A stretch of DNA of 64,000 nucleotides from NCBI RefSeq assembly GCF_905475395.1, contig NC_058338.1, positions 76,023,435 to 76,087,434 on the forward strand. The letters run 5' to 3'. The notes beneath the pieces are model-generated. The model was given only the letters and a program-made list of their open reading frames with translations. It had not been told where the DNA came from and ran no database searches. The first letter of the stretch is position 1. Every line of letters begins with the position of its first letter. A program made the translations under genes and the position numbers. Shown here one piece after another: positions 25,705 through 38,133 of the stretch. Origin of the DNA: Chrysoperla carnea (lineage: Eukaryota > Arthropoda > Insecta > Neuroptera > Chrysopidae).

Positions 25705-26295
25705 TTTTATACCATGTATATGAAATATATGAAGATAAACTAAGTTTAGTCCCAAGTTTGTAACGATTAAAAATATTGATGCCACTAATTAGTCCATTTC
25801 CGGTTGTCTGTCTGTCTATCTGTCTGTCCTCTGTCTATCGTCTGTTCGTCTGTCATCACGATAACTCAATAATGAAAAAAATATCAAGTTGAAGTTTTAG
25901 AGCGTGCTCAGGACGTAAAAAGTGAGGTCGAGTTCGTAAATGAGCCAAATTTGTCAATTGGGTCTTGGGTCCGTACGACCCATCTTGTAAACCGTTAGAA
26001 CAAAAGGGAGATAGAGATAGAGATAGAGATAGAGATAAATGTAAAATGTTCCTTATAAAAACATAAACAATTTTTGTTTAAAATTTTTTTTGTTAACATC
26101 ACTGTTTACCCACGAAGGTCAAATTAGAAGCAAATTTTATAGTATGTATTATATGGGAATATCAGTTATGAATGTATCTAAAAGTGGATATCTTTCTTTA
26201 CTTACGTGCCGTCAAAAAACTAACGCTCGTGTCATCAACACTGTCTATATATGGTTTTTCAATAATTAACCCAGTCAATTGTTTGTTTTCACTTA
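25705..26295 (-). repeat. Dispersed repeat family A, copy 4 (full length, minus strand)
   Basis: Inverse orientation: it opens with TTTTTATACCATGTATATG and closes with GTTTGTTTTCACTTA. It contains a local (GAGATA)n expansion at about 26,008-26,037 and a CTGTCTGTC tract. The core is present as GGGTCCGTACGACCC. Confidence 0.82.
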
Positions 26296-28117
26296 TTATT
26301 TTATAATTTTAGATATTTAGTATTGTAATTTACTTAACTCTTTGTATTCATTTTAACTAACTCTCAATACACTTTTACCAGTTTTTAAGCATACAAGGAA
26401 GTGATATGGAATCCACATCAGATCTTTATATTTCGCTCTATATTTTCTCATATTTTTCTATTTCGTTGTAATTTATAAACATTTTTGTCAATAATTTGCT
26501 ATTAACACCTCCCAGCACTCTCGTCCGCCGTTTGGTAATTTTTAGCCGCGTGATAAGAAATCTTTTCACGCGCGCCAAATACTTCGCGCGTCTGCTATTC
26601 CTTAAATTTGTAAATCATAACCTCTAAATAATTTTATATAAATTTAGAGCAGAGAAATAATCTAAATATTTAAAATTTTAACTCATTTCAACATTTCTAT
26701 TACAAGTTTTTTTTTATTGACAGAGTACGACTTATAGTTATAGTTTAATATTCTTAGTCAGTATATTAAACTACTGAAATTAAGTACTTTTTGCTTTTTG
26801 TTAACACCTTTGCTCACTTCTTATAATTACAATATTCCCAGATTATAATTCATTACATAAGTAGATAGACAACTCCACATACATGAAATTTTGTCCAAAA
26901 AGCCCCCTGGAGTAAGGCACTTACAATGAACTATTTTTTTTTTTAAAGGCGGGAATTAGGTACTATTTAAAATATTTTATTCAGTTTTTATTTTTTTTTA
27001 AATTTTTTTGTATTTATTTGTCTTCTAATAAAATTAAGTGAAGTTTTTTAAATAAAATAACAAATATTAATAAAATAATAACTTATTGCAATATTTGAAA
27101 CAAATTAGCATTTATTTTAATATTAACATTATTATTAACAATAAATTATTAGTTTGATGTAAGTTAAATGCAATGCCTAAGCATTTTATTTCGTTAATAG
27201 TCAATAATAATCACAAATAAACACTACCTAAAGGTAATCAACATGATTAACAAGACCTAAGCGCTAAAATAAACTCAGTACTTACCATAAAAAATCGGAA
27301 AATAATAAACACACCTAAAACGACTAAATTACACTAATGAGTTGATGAACATGGGCACAATGAAAACAGCCAAAATACTTAAATAATGTCACTATACAAA
27401 TAATCCACAAAATGTGAATAAAGACAATGAATTGAGAATACACTCAAAGAAACTTTAATTACATGCAAACGAATTTTGAAAGACGTAATGTTTATTTATT
27501 TAACACAGCAACCATTGAAATAGGTAAAATATTATCCAAACTTATAGATGGCCTTACACGATTATAAAGTGTAAAGCCACCTAGAGTAAGGCACCTTCAA
27601 AGAACTAAAATAGTAAAAATTTTACAGGGAGTTGCAGATCTGTTTTAAATTAAAAACTATAATCTGTGAACTCATTACAATTTCTGAAAAATATATGACG
27701 TGATAAAATATATTTTTAACAACTGTAGATAGATTGAAAAAATTTGAATAATTCATAATTCGAAAATTGATAAAATTATTTGTACTTCAAAAAAGTTTCA
27801 GTCGGTTATACCATAAGCAAAATGCTGATAACGCGAGTGCTGACGGCATACAGAAACGAAAAACCTATTCTGTATTCATTAAAAGACAAAAAAGGTTCCT
27901 TTCGTATAAAAATTCATCAGCAACCATCATGATTTCTGTATCAATGTAATACATTAGATACTTACATGTAGAGTTGAGTTGTATTTTACCCCAGTTATGC
28001 TTTGATGTCCTATTAATCAAATTACGGTACCTATATATATATATACATATATATATACAGTTCACTATATTAAATTCAATTTTGTATATTAATTGTTTAT
28101 TGTACATACTATACCTA
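26296..28117. other. Gene-free, very AT-rich stretch with a pair of direct repeats
   Basis: GCCCCCTGGAGTAAGGCACTT (about 26,902) and GCCACCTAGAGTAAGGCACCT (about 27,579) are direct repeats 677 bases apart, both followed by CAA-GAACTA. The interval is extremely AT-rich and noncoding. Confidence 0.55.
26551..26580. repeat. GC-rich hairpin in AT-rich flank
   Basis: CGCGTGATAAGAAATC is followed by TTTTCACGCG: seven or eight paired bases around a short loop. CGCG motifs are otherwise very rare here. Function unknown. Confidence 0.4.
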
Positions 28118-28122
28118 TACAA

Positions 28123-28153
<31 letters not shown>
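28118..28153. repeat. (AAC)n microsatellite
   Basis: Twelve perfect AAC units. The poly-Asn and poly-Leu frames across it are artefacts. Confidence 0.97.
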
Positions 28154-28154
<1 letters not shown>

Positions 28155-28517
28155 GAACATTATCATGAATCGAAGGTTAAAAGGTTCTTAGAATACTTAT
28201 TTATTGTTGTTTTCATGATAGATTGATTCGAACCCACAATCAAAGTATACCCTATCTACTCAGTTTATAACCTTTGTGAAGTTGACTCCTTCAAATACTT
28301 TGCACAAATTTAGCAATTTAACATCCTGACCTAGATTAACCTAACCTCAACGAATTGTCTGATGAAATGAATATTTTACACAATAGTTATTTCCGATACA
28401 AGTGGGATAACACCATTATTTACGTACGAAATTTGCACAACGCCTGCGAAATTTGCTCAACGAGTGCGTAGCACAATACCTATATCCTATATCGTACAAA
28501 ACTTTATCTACGCCTCT

Positions 28518-28940
28518 AAAATGTGAAAATAAACGATAACAAGTAACTGAGTTAACTGTTGAAATACCATGTATAGACAGTGTGAATTACTCATCACATT
28601 ACATCACATTACACATATACCTTTACATGTAACACTTAAATAACTGATAATCCCATATTAATACATACTATAAAATTTGCATCTAATATGTGCCCTCGTG
28701 AGTAAAAAGTGATGTTTACAAAAACATGTTTCAAACAAGAGTTGTTTTGATAAGGAACATTTTTTACATTTAATCTCTTCTAACGGTTTACAAGATGGGT
28801 CCTACGGACCCAAGACCCAATTGACCTTTGTTGCTCGTTTACGTATTCGACCTCACTTTTTACGTTCTGCGTGCGCTGTAAAAATTTCAGCTTGATATCT
28901 TTTTTGCGTTTTTGAGTTATCGTGTTGACAGATGGTATAA
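28518..28940 (+). repeat. Dispersed repeat family A, copy 5 (internally deleted)
   Basis: The 5' part and the GGGTCCTACGGACCC core are intact. The sequence then jumps from GTGTTGACAGATGG straight to TATAA, so most of the 3' third is missing, consistent with an internal deletion between the GACA tract and the end. Confidence 0.78.
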
Positions 28941-29975
28941 TTATTATTTAAAATTAGTCATGGCTTATTGAGAAAAATAGAAGATTAAAAAGTTACTATA
29001 GTAACTGAATTCGTTTTGAATTTGTTTTACTTGGTACAACTTTTGTTTTAATTGGTACGAATTATTATCGGCAGTTGGCGAGTTGTAACTCCCATTTATA
29101 AATAGCAGAACTATCATTTTCTTCAAAGAATAAAATATTATGAAATCACTATTATATTAGAAAATTTTCAGGATTCTATGCCCCCTCAAGTTATTTTAAA
29201 ATATCATGGTTACAAAGAATTGCACGAAATAATTTTATAGAAACGACAATTTATAAAAGGATTTACGTAGTAAATTTTAAACGGCTAAAAAATTTTATAA
29301 AATGAAAACACAGGGTGAAAACTTGCTCTGACGCTCTTAAAGTATGATTGCCAGCCCAACAAAATATCTAAGGAAATAGTTAAAAATTTTCAAAACTACC
29401 GTGAGTAAAATTCATTAAATTCGTTTTATCAAACTTTGTGGAAAATTTTAGAAGAGATTGACGTTCAAATATAGCGAAACATTAAAAGTTATGGGGAAGG
29501 GACAACTGAACAAAGTTACTTTTATCTAATAAATAATGATATGTATATACATTGTTTAAAATTATTACATCACTTATGATGGTGATGACAGCATGGAAAT
29601 GTTATGGAATCAACCACCGGCATTCATTGTTTCTCGTGTATGCAATACAAGGAAAATAGTATACAGAGAGTATTCAATCCCAAGAACATAATTTTCTTTA
29701 CAAGAGTAAAATATCTGTTTTTTTTTTTAACCAATTCGAAACAATCGATATTTATTGATAATATACTTTTATATTGTAGATTAACAGAGAAATAGGAGAC
29801 ACCATGCTGTTTAATAAGATCAACATAATATTTTCAACTTTCAGTAAAGTCTAGCGTGACCGTGATAACAAGAGAAAAATGATAGATAGCCAAGTATACC
29901 AGCAAATAAGTGACCGGATATCTTTTTTAAACTCATTACCTACTAAATTATATAATTTAAATTATTAACGAGCGT

Positions 29976-30224
29976 TAGAGAGTACATACATATGTATTCA
30001 TTAAGCAATGCGCATAATAAAGAGATACTCTTATGGTATGTTTTTTGCATATGATGCACCTTCGATACCCGACTCTTCAAAGTCGATACAGACACACAGA
30101 ATAGCAGTGAACAATCGTACAACTCAAAGCGGGCCAAACCTCCACGGACCGAAGATACAACATATGCAAGAAAACATACCTCTAATAGTATCTCTTTCTT
30201 TTATACATGTTTGTACTCTCTCAG
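29976..30224. mobile_element. MITE with ~78-bp terminal inverted repeats
   Basis: The left end GAGAGTACATACATATGTAT...AAAGAGATACTCTTATGGTATG...TTTGCATATGATG is mirrored at the right by CATATGCAAGAAAACATACC...AGTATCTCTTTC...GTACTCTC. The 100-codon frame from 30,008 crosses both arms and is therefore not treated as a gene. Confidence 0.75.
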
Positions 30225-31085
30225 ATTCGTGGAATGCACTATGCGAAAATTTGAATAAAAATGTCTGCCATCATTGTTTTACGTTTGAGCAGTTATTTGG
30301 CAAACGGTAGAAATTTTTTTCAGCTTTTACTGACTTTATACTGTTTTACGGCAGTTTCCGAATTCTCCCACATTAATTTAAGCTACCATGTATTTTTCCA
30401 AATTTAAAAATTGATTCTTTGATTTACCAGACTCTTAGGATCCACTTTTTTCTCCAGATTTCTACACGTTCTTCTTCTCGAAAATGGCCGTTCTTTGATT
30501 TTATGCCCTATGAGAGGAATACTCCACATCGAATCAGGAGCTTATTTACAACGCGGCAGAAAGTTAAGGTTCATATCCTAGAGTAATAAGAGGCAAGAAC
30601 TGATGTAGTAGCTCTCTGGGCATTATAACAAAACTTTTGAACAACAATATAGTATACAAGCCACAATATTTGCTGAACTACACAATAAATCGCGAGAATT
30701 TGTTGATGATCCTCAGGGAAGCAAAGACAAACAAGACACCTCAAATATCATTTTTACAATCTCGATTTTGTAAGATAAATTGCTATAATAATTTATTGCC
30801 AAAACTACAAAGCTTTGTTTCGTAACAAAGTATATTAAACAGAGGTTTTTATATTATTTTACTTAACTCTAATTTCATTCAATCTGTATATTGAATATAA
30901 AAAATGTAATCGAGTTTCATACTCTCTTACGTCTTCCGTATAAATTGTATCGTTTCATACATACATTTTCTGAATATTTAATTAGACTGTAAAATAATTT
31001 TAATGTTATATAAATAATTATTTAAAAAAAGTTAATAATCATAATAATCATCAAAATCAGCAACTGGACCCACTTAGTAGGGGGC

Positions 31086-31116
31086 ATACCCTAGTAGTAT
31101 AGTAGGGTATGCGCCT
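31086..31116. repeat. Short near-perfect palindrome
   Basis: GCATACCCTA and TAGGGTATGC surround a 9-base centre (GTAGTATAG). Arms of ten bases. No terminator role is expected in an animal genome. Confidence 0.6.
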
Positions 31117-31650
31117 CTCCTCCACTTTTTTAAGTATATTTTAGTTTAGTTTGAGTATATTTTAGCTAAGTTTTTTAAATATATTATAGTTATATTACAA
31201 AATTGTAATTTTAACCGTTTTTTTTTTTTTTTAAATATTAATTTTAAATTGCTGGTAAAATTTTAATGGCATTTTTCCACGCACGTCTGTCTCTTGAAAT
31301 TTAGGCCACTCCTTATTAGCATAACACTTAAATTCGTCCATCCATCTTAGGTTCTGCTTTCTTTGCCTTCTTTTGAAATAGTTAGTTTGCAATTTCTTTT
31401 TTATTTCATATTAAGTAATTCGGGCCACAAATATGTTCAATTCATTTCTAAAAAAACTTTACGGAAATTAATATTTTGGATAAATTAAATTCAAAGAAGT
31501 TTTTTCTTCTTCTACTACACGAGTCCAGCAAAAAGTATACTCTATTTACAAGGTTACTTTTACACTGTGAAATTATTTCACGGATAGAAGATAATAAAAA
31601 TAAGTATATTTCCATAGCCAAATTTTGCAATAATTATAATACACATATTA

Positions 31651-32190
31651 ACAAGTGAAAACAAACAAGTGACTGAGTTAATTGTTGAAATACCATGTAT
31701 AGACAGTGCCGATTACTACACAGTGTTGATTACATGTCACACATACATAACTGATAATCCAATACATTCTATAAAATTTGCTCTTATTAGTTTAATACAT
31801 AAATCTAATGTGTGCCCTCGTGAGTAAACAGTGATGTTTACAAAAAAATGTTTGAAAATAAAAGTTGTTTATTTTTTCATAAGGAACATTTGTTACATTT
31901 AAACTTTTTTTCTATCTGTAACGGTTTACAAGATGGGTCCTACGGACCCAAGACTCATTTGACATATGTTGCTCATTTACGGATTCGACCTCAGCTTAAT
32001 ATCTTTTTTCGTTTTTGAGTTGTCGTATTCCCTGACTGACGGACGGATGGACAACCGAAAATGGACTAATTAGATGATATTATGAACATCTATACCAAAA
32101 TTTTTTTCGTAACATCAATATTTTTAAACGTTACGAACTTGGGACTAAACTTAATATACTATGTATATTTCATATATACATGGTATAAAA
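31651..32190 (+). repeat. Dispersed repeat family A, copy 6 (full length)
   Basis: It starts ACAAGTGAAAACAAACAAG and ends CATGGTATAAAA. The palindromic core lies at about 31,935. Part of the segment between the core and the TTTTTCGTTTTTGAGTT block is deleted compared with copy 1. Confidence 0.84.
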
Positions 32191-33729
32191 ACTATAGAGA
32201 TTATGAGCGATTAGAGTGAATAAAAAAAAAAGCTTTAATTTAAGTACTTTTTAATCCCGCAAATATTTCAAAACAAAACGATTTAAAATTCAATATTTTC
32301 ATTTTCTTAAAGCAAACTTAATTTTGTTTAACAATTTCTTTATTAATTCATCCGATTTAAATCATAAAATTAACCTATATGTGAAAACCCAAAAAGCAAC
32401 TTTATAGTTTGAAGCTTCATTTTGCTGAACATTTTTTAATGAAAAAGTATTTAATTTTTGTTTCGCTAGAATTTTTGTTTTATTTTTTTGTTTCCAAAAA
32501 AGCAACCTTAATAAAAAATTTTGTTATTAAGTAATACAGTAATAACAATATCAATATCAAGTAAAAATTTAGTATCAAGTAGAAATTGAATCTCTTGAGA
32601 ATGAATGCAAGTTCGGAAAATTTGAGTTCAAATAAAAAACTTGTAGTCATACACTAATAATAAAATTATTTTTTATTATTTTCATTATTTATTATAATAT
32701 AGTAAAAATAATTGCTCCGTAAATTAATTTTTCTTAATGGAAATTTTTAGAAAAACTTCCCCTTCTCATAGCTACGTTTTCAATTAATTATTTTGTTGGT
32801 TACACGAATTTTTGTATGTTGACATTGGAAAGATAATTTTTTGGTGTAAAATATTTTGTATTTTCCATTTTATATCCGGAATAAATAAAAAACATCCGTT
32901 ATTGATACTGGAATTGCAATAAATAAATTACTGAAAATAATATCATTTACCTGTACCTGAAGCATTGATTTTTGAATCGTACCTATTTATTTCAGATATA
33001 AATGAAAAATTAGATTTTACAAAAATTTGGGATCCAATAAGTCAAGGGGCTAATTTATAATATATCTTCCTCATAATCTACTAATGTTGTTTTAAATATT
33101 AATATTTCGCGTATTTCTAAAGATTTTCAACATTAAAGATTATCCAAATGAAGTGATACAAAATATTTAACTACCATGTCTATTTTAAGTAAACCACCAA
33201 CTTAGTTTTAATTCAAATTTGATATTTTTTATGAAGTTTGTTTCCTGTTAACAATGCATTTTTTATTATTTTTTCGCCGGTACTTTCTTTGTAATGCCAA
33301 ATAAACAAAGTTACTGATATTTTTTTTTACTAATCAAATAAAAGCCTATCTCTATTTGATTCCAACCTATTCAAGATAGTCAACGAACTCATGTAAGGGT
33401 GATACAAAATTTGAAGTAAATCGATGTTAATTAACTTCCCTTAATAATGCGTGTAGATGATGGAGGATCAAACCAAAATTCTGATATATTTGAATAAACA
33501 CGTAACAATGTATATTTTTTAAATTTATTTCTGGAAGATCAACTTTTTCTCTTTGTAAATCATCGGTTATGCAACAAAAATATACTACGCGTTTTTAACA
33601 ACCAATTTACGAAATTATTTTAGTATATTACGACTTTGGTGTAAAATACTCACACAACTATGATATACATAAATATGGATAAAATGATCTATCTTCCAAA
33701 TTGAGCTAAGTACGCAAAACAATATACAA
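32191..33729. other. Gene-free stretch
   Basis: AT-rich unique-looking DNA with no recognised repeat, RNA or coding exon. Confidence 0.5.
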
Positions 33730-33905
33730 GTGAAATTTTGAAAAAATTAAAAAAACCCTTTTGCTATTTATTCCTTGTAAACCGATTTTTGGAAACTTTG
33801 CTATAAAATGTTCTTAATAGAGTCGGCTCGACCGTTTAGGGGCTACGATGTCACTGAGAAACACACAGACGAACAGATAAACTTTTAAACTTAACACTCC
33901 TTCTT
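33730..33905 (+). repeat. Dispersed repeat G, copy 2 (partial)
   Basis: It shares the block TCGACCGTTTAGGGGCTACG, ATGTCACTGAGAAACACACAG, and ACTTAACACTCCTTCTTAAA with the copy at 34,145. The upstream part is diverged. Confidence 0.6.
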
Positions 33906-34144
33906 AAATCAATATCCAAGTGATGGTCAAGAATATCAGATGAGATGAAACGGATACTTAGAGAGCTATAATTTTTCGGGACAAATTTTTGGAAATATTT
34001 TAATTGAAATTGAAATATTTGAGTTGAGTTTGTTCTTTTGAATTATTGTTTTGAGTTATCTAATTTTTTTACCATTTCAATTTTCGTAATGAATTAAACC
34101 AGGTTTATTTGACCATTCATTTCCATAGTAATTATTTACATGTA

Positions 34145-34372
34145 ATACCTTTTCCAAACTGAATCGATTTTTACAGAAACCTAAGCTCGCACTTCAAACA
34201 TAGCTAAGAACACTCTCCGTTAAATTACCTTTCAATGAAACCAAAAAAATTAAAATCGGTTCATCCGTTCATGCGCTACGATGCCACAGACAGACAAACA
34301 CACAGACACACACACATAGCGGTCAAACTTATAACACCACTTTTTTGTAGTTCGGGGGTTAAAAATAAAAGA
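34145..34372 (+). repeat. Dispersed repeat G, copy 3 (best preserved)
   Basis: It contains ACCTTTTCCAAACTGAATCG, AACTAAGAACACTCTCC-like sequence, AAAATCGGTTCATCCGTTCA, GCTACGATGCCACAGACAGAC, GCGGTCAAACTTATAACACC and the end GTTCGGGGGTTAAAAAT. A frame of 67 codons starting at 34,235 runs through it; this is read-through of the repeat, a pattern I recall from other insects, not a gene. Confidence 0.7.
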
Positions 34373-35593
34373 AACTCTCACATTAATGCCATCCTTCCGA
34401 ACATAAATTTGTTACAAATTTTAATTTTGAAAAATTGAAAGAAAAAGTTGCCAACGATTTATTTACTATTGTAATAGAACTACTGAAGCCATTGTTTTCT
34501 AATTTAATTTTAATCGCGTGTGGATTCAATGAGAAGAATAGGTATAGTTGTCTCTTCATAAAAGTAATGGAGATCACCAATCATAATTCATTAGCAAATA
34601 ACTTATTAGACATCCAATAGTTAAATTATCCCGATTTTGAGGTACTTGTACGAATCATATAAGTGCCGTACAGAAATAAATCTGGTTACTTCGATACCGG
34701 ACGTTAAACAAAATTTTAATAACCCATCAATTTCCGAAGCTTTACGTGATTAATTTTTGTATGGCATTTAGTAGAGTTAGTACCCAGCAACGCCGTACAT
34801 AATTGCTGGTGCAGGGGTGAGACACCAAGGGATATACCATTCAATTCTCGCCTGAACACGGTTGATGATTATGATTCCTGGTGAGTATTAAACCCGAAAT
34901 TTTTTGCGGAGCAATTTTTGAGAATCAGTGCAACATCAAAGCGATGGCAAGAGTGATGTTAAAGCATTTTATTAAATAGTACAGTGAATTTTTTTATTAA
35001 ACATAGAGGTTAAATATAGAGGTTAAATAACCAAACAAAAAAAATGCCGATATTTTTGGTAGCAACTACACAATTTACATTTAAATTGGGCAATGTAATA
35101 TTATTTATTCTGAATATGTGGATTGAGCCACTTTAGGACTCCTATACACAAATAGCTTTCATCTCATGATACATAACAATATTTAGGGACCTTCTACACA
35201 ATTAACGAATGCAACACTAGTTATCAGTGGCGTAACTTTTAGATTTAATAATTCAAATGAAATTCGATTTTTATTTTATTTTATCCCTGAATGATAATTA
35301 ATGGAAAAACCGCTCTTTATATATCCATTTATACTCTCATGAAATGCAATACGCTCTTTTGGCTTTCAGTAACACCTTTTCTATACGATCAACGCTAAGG
35401 AACAAATAGTAAGATGTTTAGTGATAATCAACCTCTTTTATATATTTAACTAATCTTTCGCAAGTTAACTCAACTCATAATGGATAGTAACGAGATTGAG
35501 AAAGAAATTCCGTCAGGTCTACTTTTCATATAAAACTATACCTAAGTAGCATTCCATTTAATCGAAATTCATTTCTCCTAATTCCTATTTCTT

Positions 35594-35873
35594 CAGTTCA
35601 GTTCAGTTGGTAACCAATTCTGTCCGCGGTATGCATAGGGTAGCGGGTTCGATTCCCGCCGTCGCAACAAAATTAATTTAATTAATAGTTGTGATGGACT
35701 GGTGTAGTGCATGGTATATGCATGAAAGAGGTGCACTCAGCTTCTGAAATTGAGGAACTGATAAATGAAATTATCAGTGGAAAGGTGGTAAAAAACATAT
35801 ATGGTATCACAATGGGCTCTAGCCTAAGTGTGTCCTTCGTAGACAGCCAAAATAATCTAGCCTAACCTAACCT
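35594..35873 (+). mobile_element. tRNA-derived SINE, copy 2 (best B box)
   Basis: Head: CAGTTCAGTTGG (A-box region, partly deleted) and TAGCGGGTTCGATTCCCGCC (perfect B box GGTTCGATTCC). The body shares AAAGAGGTGCACTCAGC with copy 1. Its tail is GGTATCACAATGGG, GTGTGTCCTTCGTAGA, then CTAGCCTAACCTAACC. Confidence 0.87.
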
Positions 35874-36183
35874 ACTATTCCTATTTAAAGCTCAATTAAA
35901 AAAATGAGCTTTCTTTTTCAGTGCTTTTAAATAGAATCTGAAGTTGATCTAAAATCTATATTTTTCGCAGTATTTAGGAGAATTTTTTTTAAGTTTCGAA
36001 AGTATATTAACTTCTACTTATAAGACCACAGATCAAAGGTCTATAAGCACTTTTGAAGCTTGAAATACATAAAACTTAGACGTGCATATTTATAAGAATT
36101 AGTTTGACAATATTATAAATAAAAATCGATTTTCAAAACTAAAAATCGAATATGAATAATCGATTATTATAACGAAGGCTTCA

Positions 36184-36537
36184 ATAGAGGATAATCCTAA
36201 TGTCAAATTGGCCAAATTACCCAAAAAAATGTAAAAATAGACTTTTGAAAGTGAAATAATAAATGATTAAAAAACGAAAAAGTTATAAGCAATCAAAGAT
36301 TACATTCAAAGGTTTCCCATCTCCTTTTAGAGAATAAAATTTTATATATAATCTCTATAGCGACACCAACGTATGACGTCACTAGTGGGCATCTTCCTCT
36401 TTGCTTAATTTGGAATTTTAAACGTTCATATCTTGCATACTAGTAAAGATTTTTAAAAACCAACTTCACTTTTCTGCATATTCAGTAAGAATTCTTCACC
36501 TAAAGTGAAGAAAAAATTTTGTCTGATCCTCTATTCT
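36184..36537 (+). repeat. Dispersed repeat E, copy 1
   Basis: It shares with 44,928-45,280, in order: AAATTGGCCAAATTACCC, TTAAAAAACGAAAAAGTTATAAGC, TCAAAGATTACATTCA, GTATGACGTC, ATCTTCCTCTTTG and CATATCTTGCATACTAGTAA. Noncoding and class unknown. Confidence 0.82.
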
Positions 36538-37289
36538 TGATAGGTTTCAATTATTATAATAGCGATTAATTCACTAATCGAGAAGTTAGTCGATCTTAAT
36601 TTAAAGATGGATCTAGGCAAAAAATATTAGAAAAATCTATTATTAAAATTATTACAGATAATTTTTAGTATTTTTTATGTATTCTATGGTTTTAAAAGCT
36701 ATCTTCTTGGTTATTGCTCAAGCAATCAAAGGGTGAAGAAAAGCTAGCTTTGCGGGACTAAAAGATTTTTTATGATCTTTCTAAATACGGCGCTGAAATA
36801 TTCACAAATAGATACATTGCAGAATACATTTTGTAACATAAATGCATATAGAAAAAAATATCACCGCCCAATGATCGATAGACAAGCATAATATACAGTA
36901 CCTACAGACCGACAGACAAAATAACAGAGCAACCAAACACCACTATTAAAATAATAGAGTCAACTAACTCTGAATTGAATGACAAACGAATAGGTAACAA
37001 CTAAAAGTACCTTTCTATAATAGTGTTGTTACAACCTGTTTCATGTCACTAAACACACATATAAACTATGTACATAGAATAGGTACATACTATATGTAGT
37101 CGGGCAAGAGAAGTGTGCGATTTTGAAAGCATTCATTAATTTTTCAAATTATTTTTGATCATCTAAAAATACATTGCAAATTATTTCAGTAAAGTACATA
37201 AATTGCATTTTAAGCAAATTTTAAACTGTTCATTGTAAAACATGGAAACTATTTTGTACAGAAAATATGCATACGGGTTGGTTTATTAA

Positions 37290-37679
37290 AAAAAAGCGTC
37301 GGAAAGGAGCCGTTTCCATGGTAACGATACACAACTTTAATTATAGAATTGTATGGATGCATATATAATTGTATGGATTGCATTTATCACTTACATTGAA
37401 AATTTAATAATATTGTCTCACAAATTTAAATAAATAATTATGATAATTAACATTGAAAAATAATATTTGTGCAATTTGATTTCTCATTTTCACAATTTTT
37501 AATGCATTAAGTTTAATTAATTAGTGTTTTTCCATAATTTTAATTTGACATTTACTATAACTTTAACATGTAAAGAATTGCAAATTAGTCATAGCAGCCT
37601 CCTTTAACGCCCAAATTTTTCACTGAAAGCGCTGGCATCGATTTTATTGCCCCTACCATGACTACGCACACAACGAATA
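37290..37679 (-). mobile_element. MITE D, copy 1
   Basis: The reverse complement of the element at 56,167-56,559. Shared blocks are GTTTCCATGGTAACGATACAC, TTTAATTATAGAATT, GCATTAAGTTTAATTAATTAG, GCGCTGGCATCGATTTTATT and CATGACTACGCACACAACGAAT. It has no coding sequence. Its ends are less clear than in copy 2. Confidence 0.75.
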
Positions 37680-37841
37680 ATCATAACCAAAACAGATAAA
37701 TTAAATACCAAATAAAGAACCAAGCGTCATAATATTTAGAACACATATACAGAGTGTTCCGTCATTCTTTGTCCATGCGAAAGTGTCTGATATACTTTTG
37801 TCCAAAACCCAACAGTTAAGAATGTGCACTATTAAATTTAA

Positions 37842-38133
37842 GGATATACGAGCACCAGGGCAGCTTTGGATAAAAGGCTTGATTTTCTTTTAAATAGAAA
37901 ATTTTTCGATATCTAGATTAATTTTCAAAATATCGAAAATGGAAAAATTTTGATGAATTATTTAGCTTTCGATATTTCGAAAACCAAGGCAGATATCGAA
38001 AAATTTTATTCTTATTTTTCGCCTACATTCATTAACTATAAATATAAATATAACAAATTCATCATCAAAGTTGAAAATAAGGTATAAAAATTTTCTCCCA
38101 CAAGTCTTAGCTTGCCATGGCGCTGGTACCACC
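37842..38133 (+). mobile_element. TTAA-flanked non-autonomous transposon, subfamily C, copy 3
   Basis: It starts GGATATACGAGCACCAGGGC after TTAA (37838-37841) and ends GCGCTGGTACCACC before TTTA. It shares GATATCGAAAAATTTTATTC and CATTGCCATGG-like ends with the other C copies. Confidence 0.78.

Noticed and set aside
30008..30310. 100-codon ATG frame
   Set aside because: It crosses both inverted arms of a MITE and has no protein similarity I recognise.
30440..30620. Possible mariner transposase fragment (SPDFYTFFFSKMAVL)
   Set aside because: Resemblance to the transposase 'SPDL-P-D-FLF--LK' block is weak, and the frame breaks immediately after it.
34235..34438. 67-codon frame with a DRQTHRHTH-type segment
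   Set aside because: Read-through of dispersed repeat G; the His/Thr stretch is the ACAGACACAC tract.
35862..35873. Telomeric repeat (CCTAACCTAACC, the insect TTAGG motif)
   Set aside because: Only two to three units at the end of a SINE, and the LINE tail also ends TAATCTAACC, so it is a retroelement tail rather than telomeric DNA.
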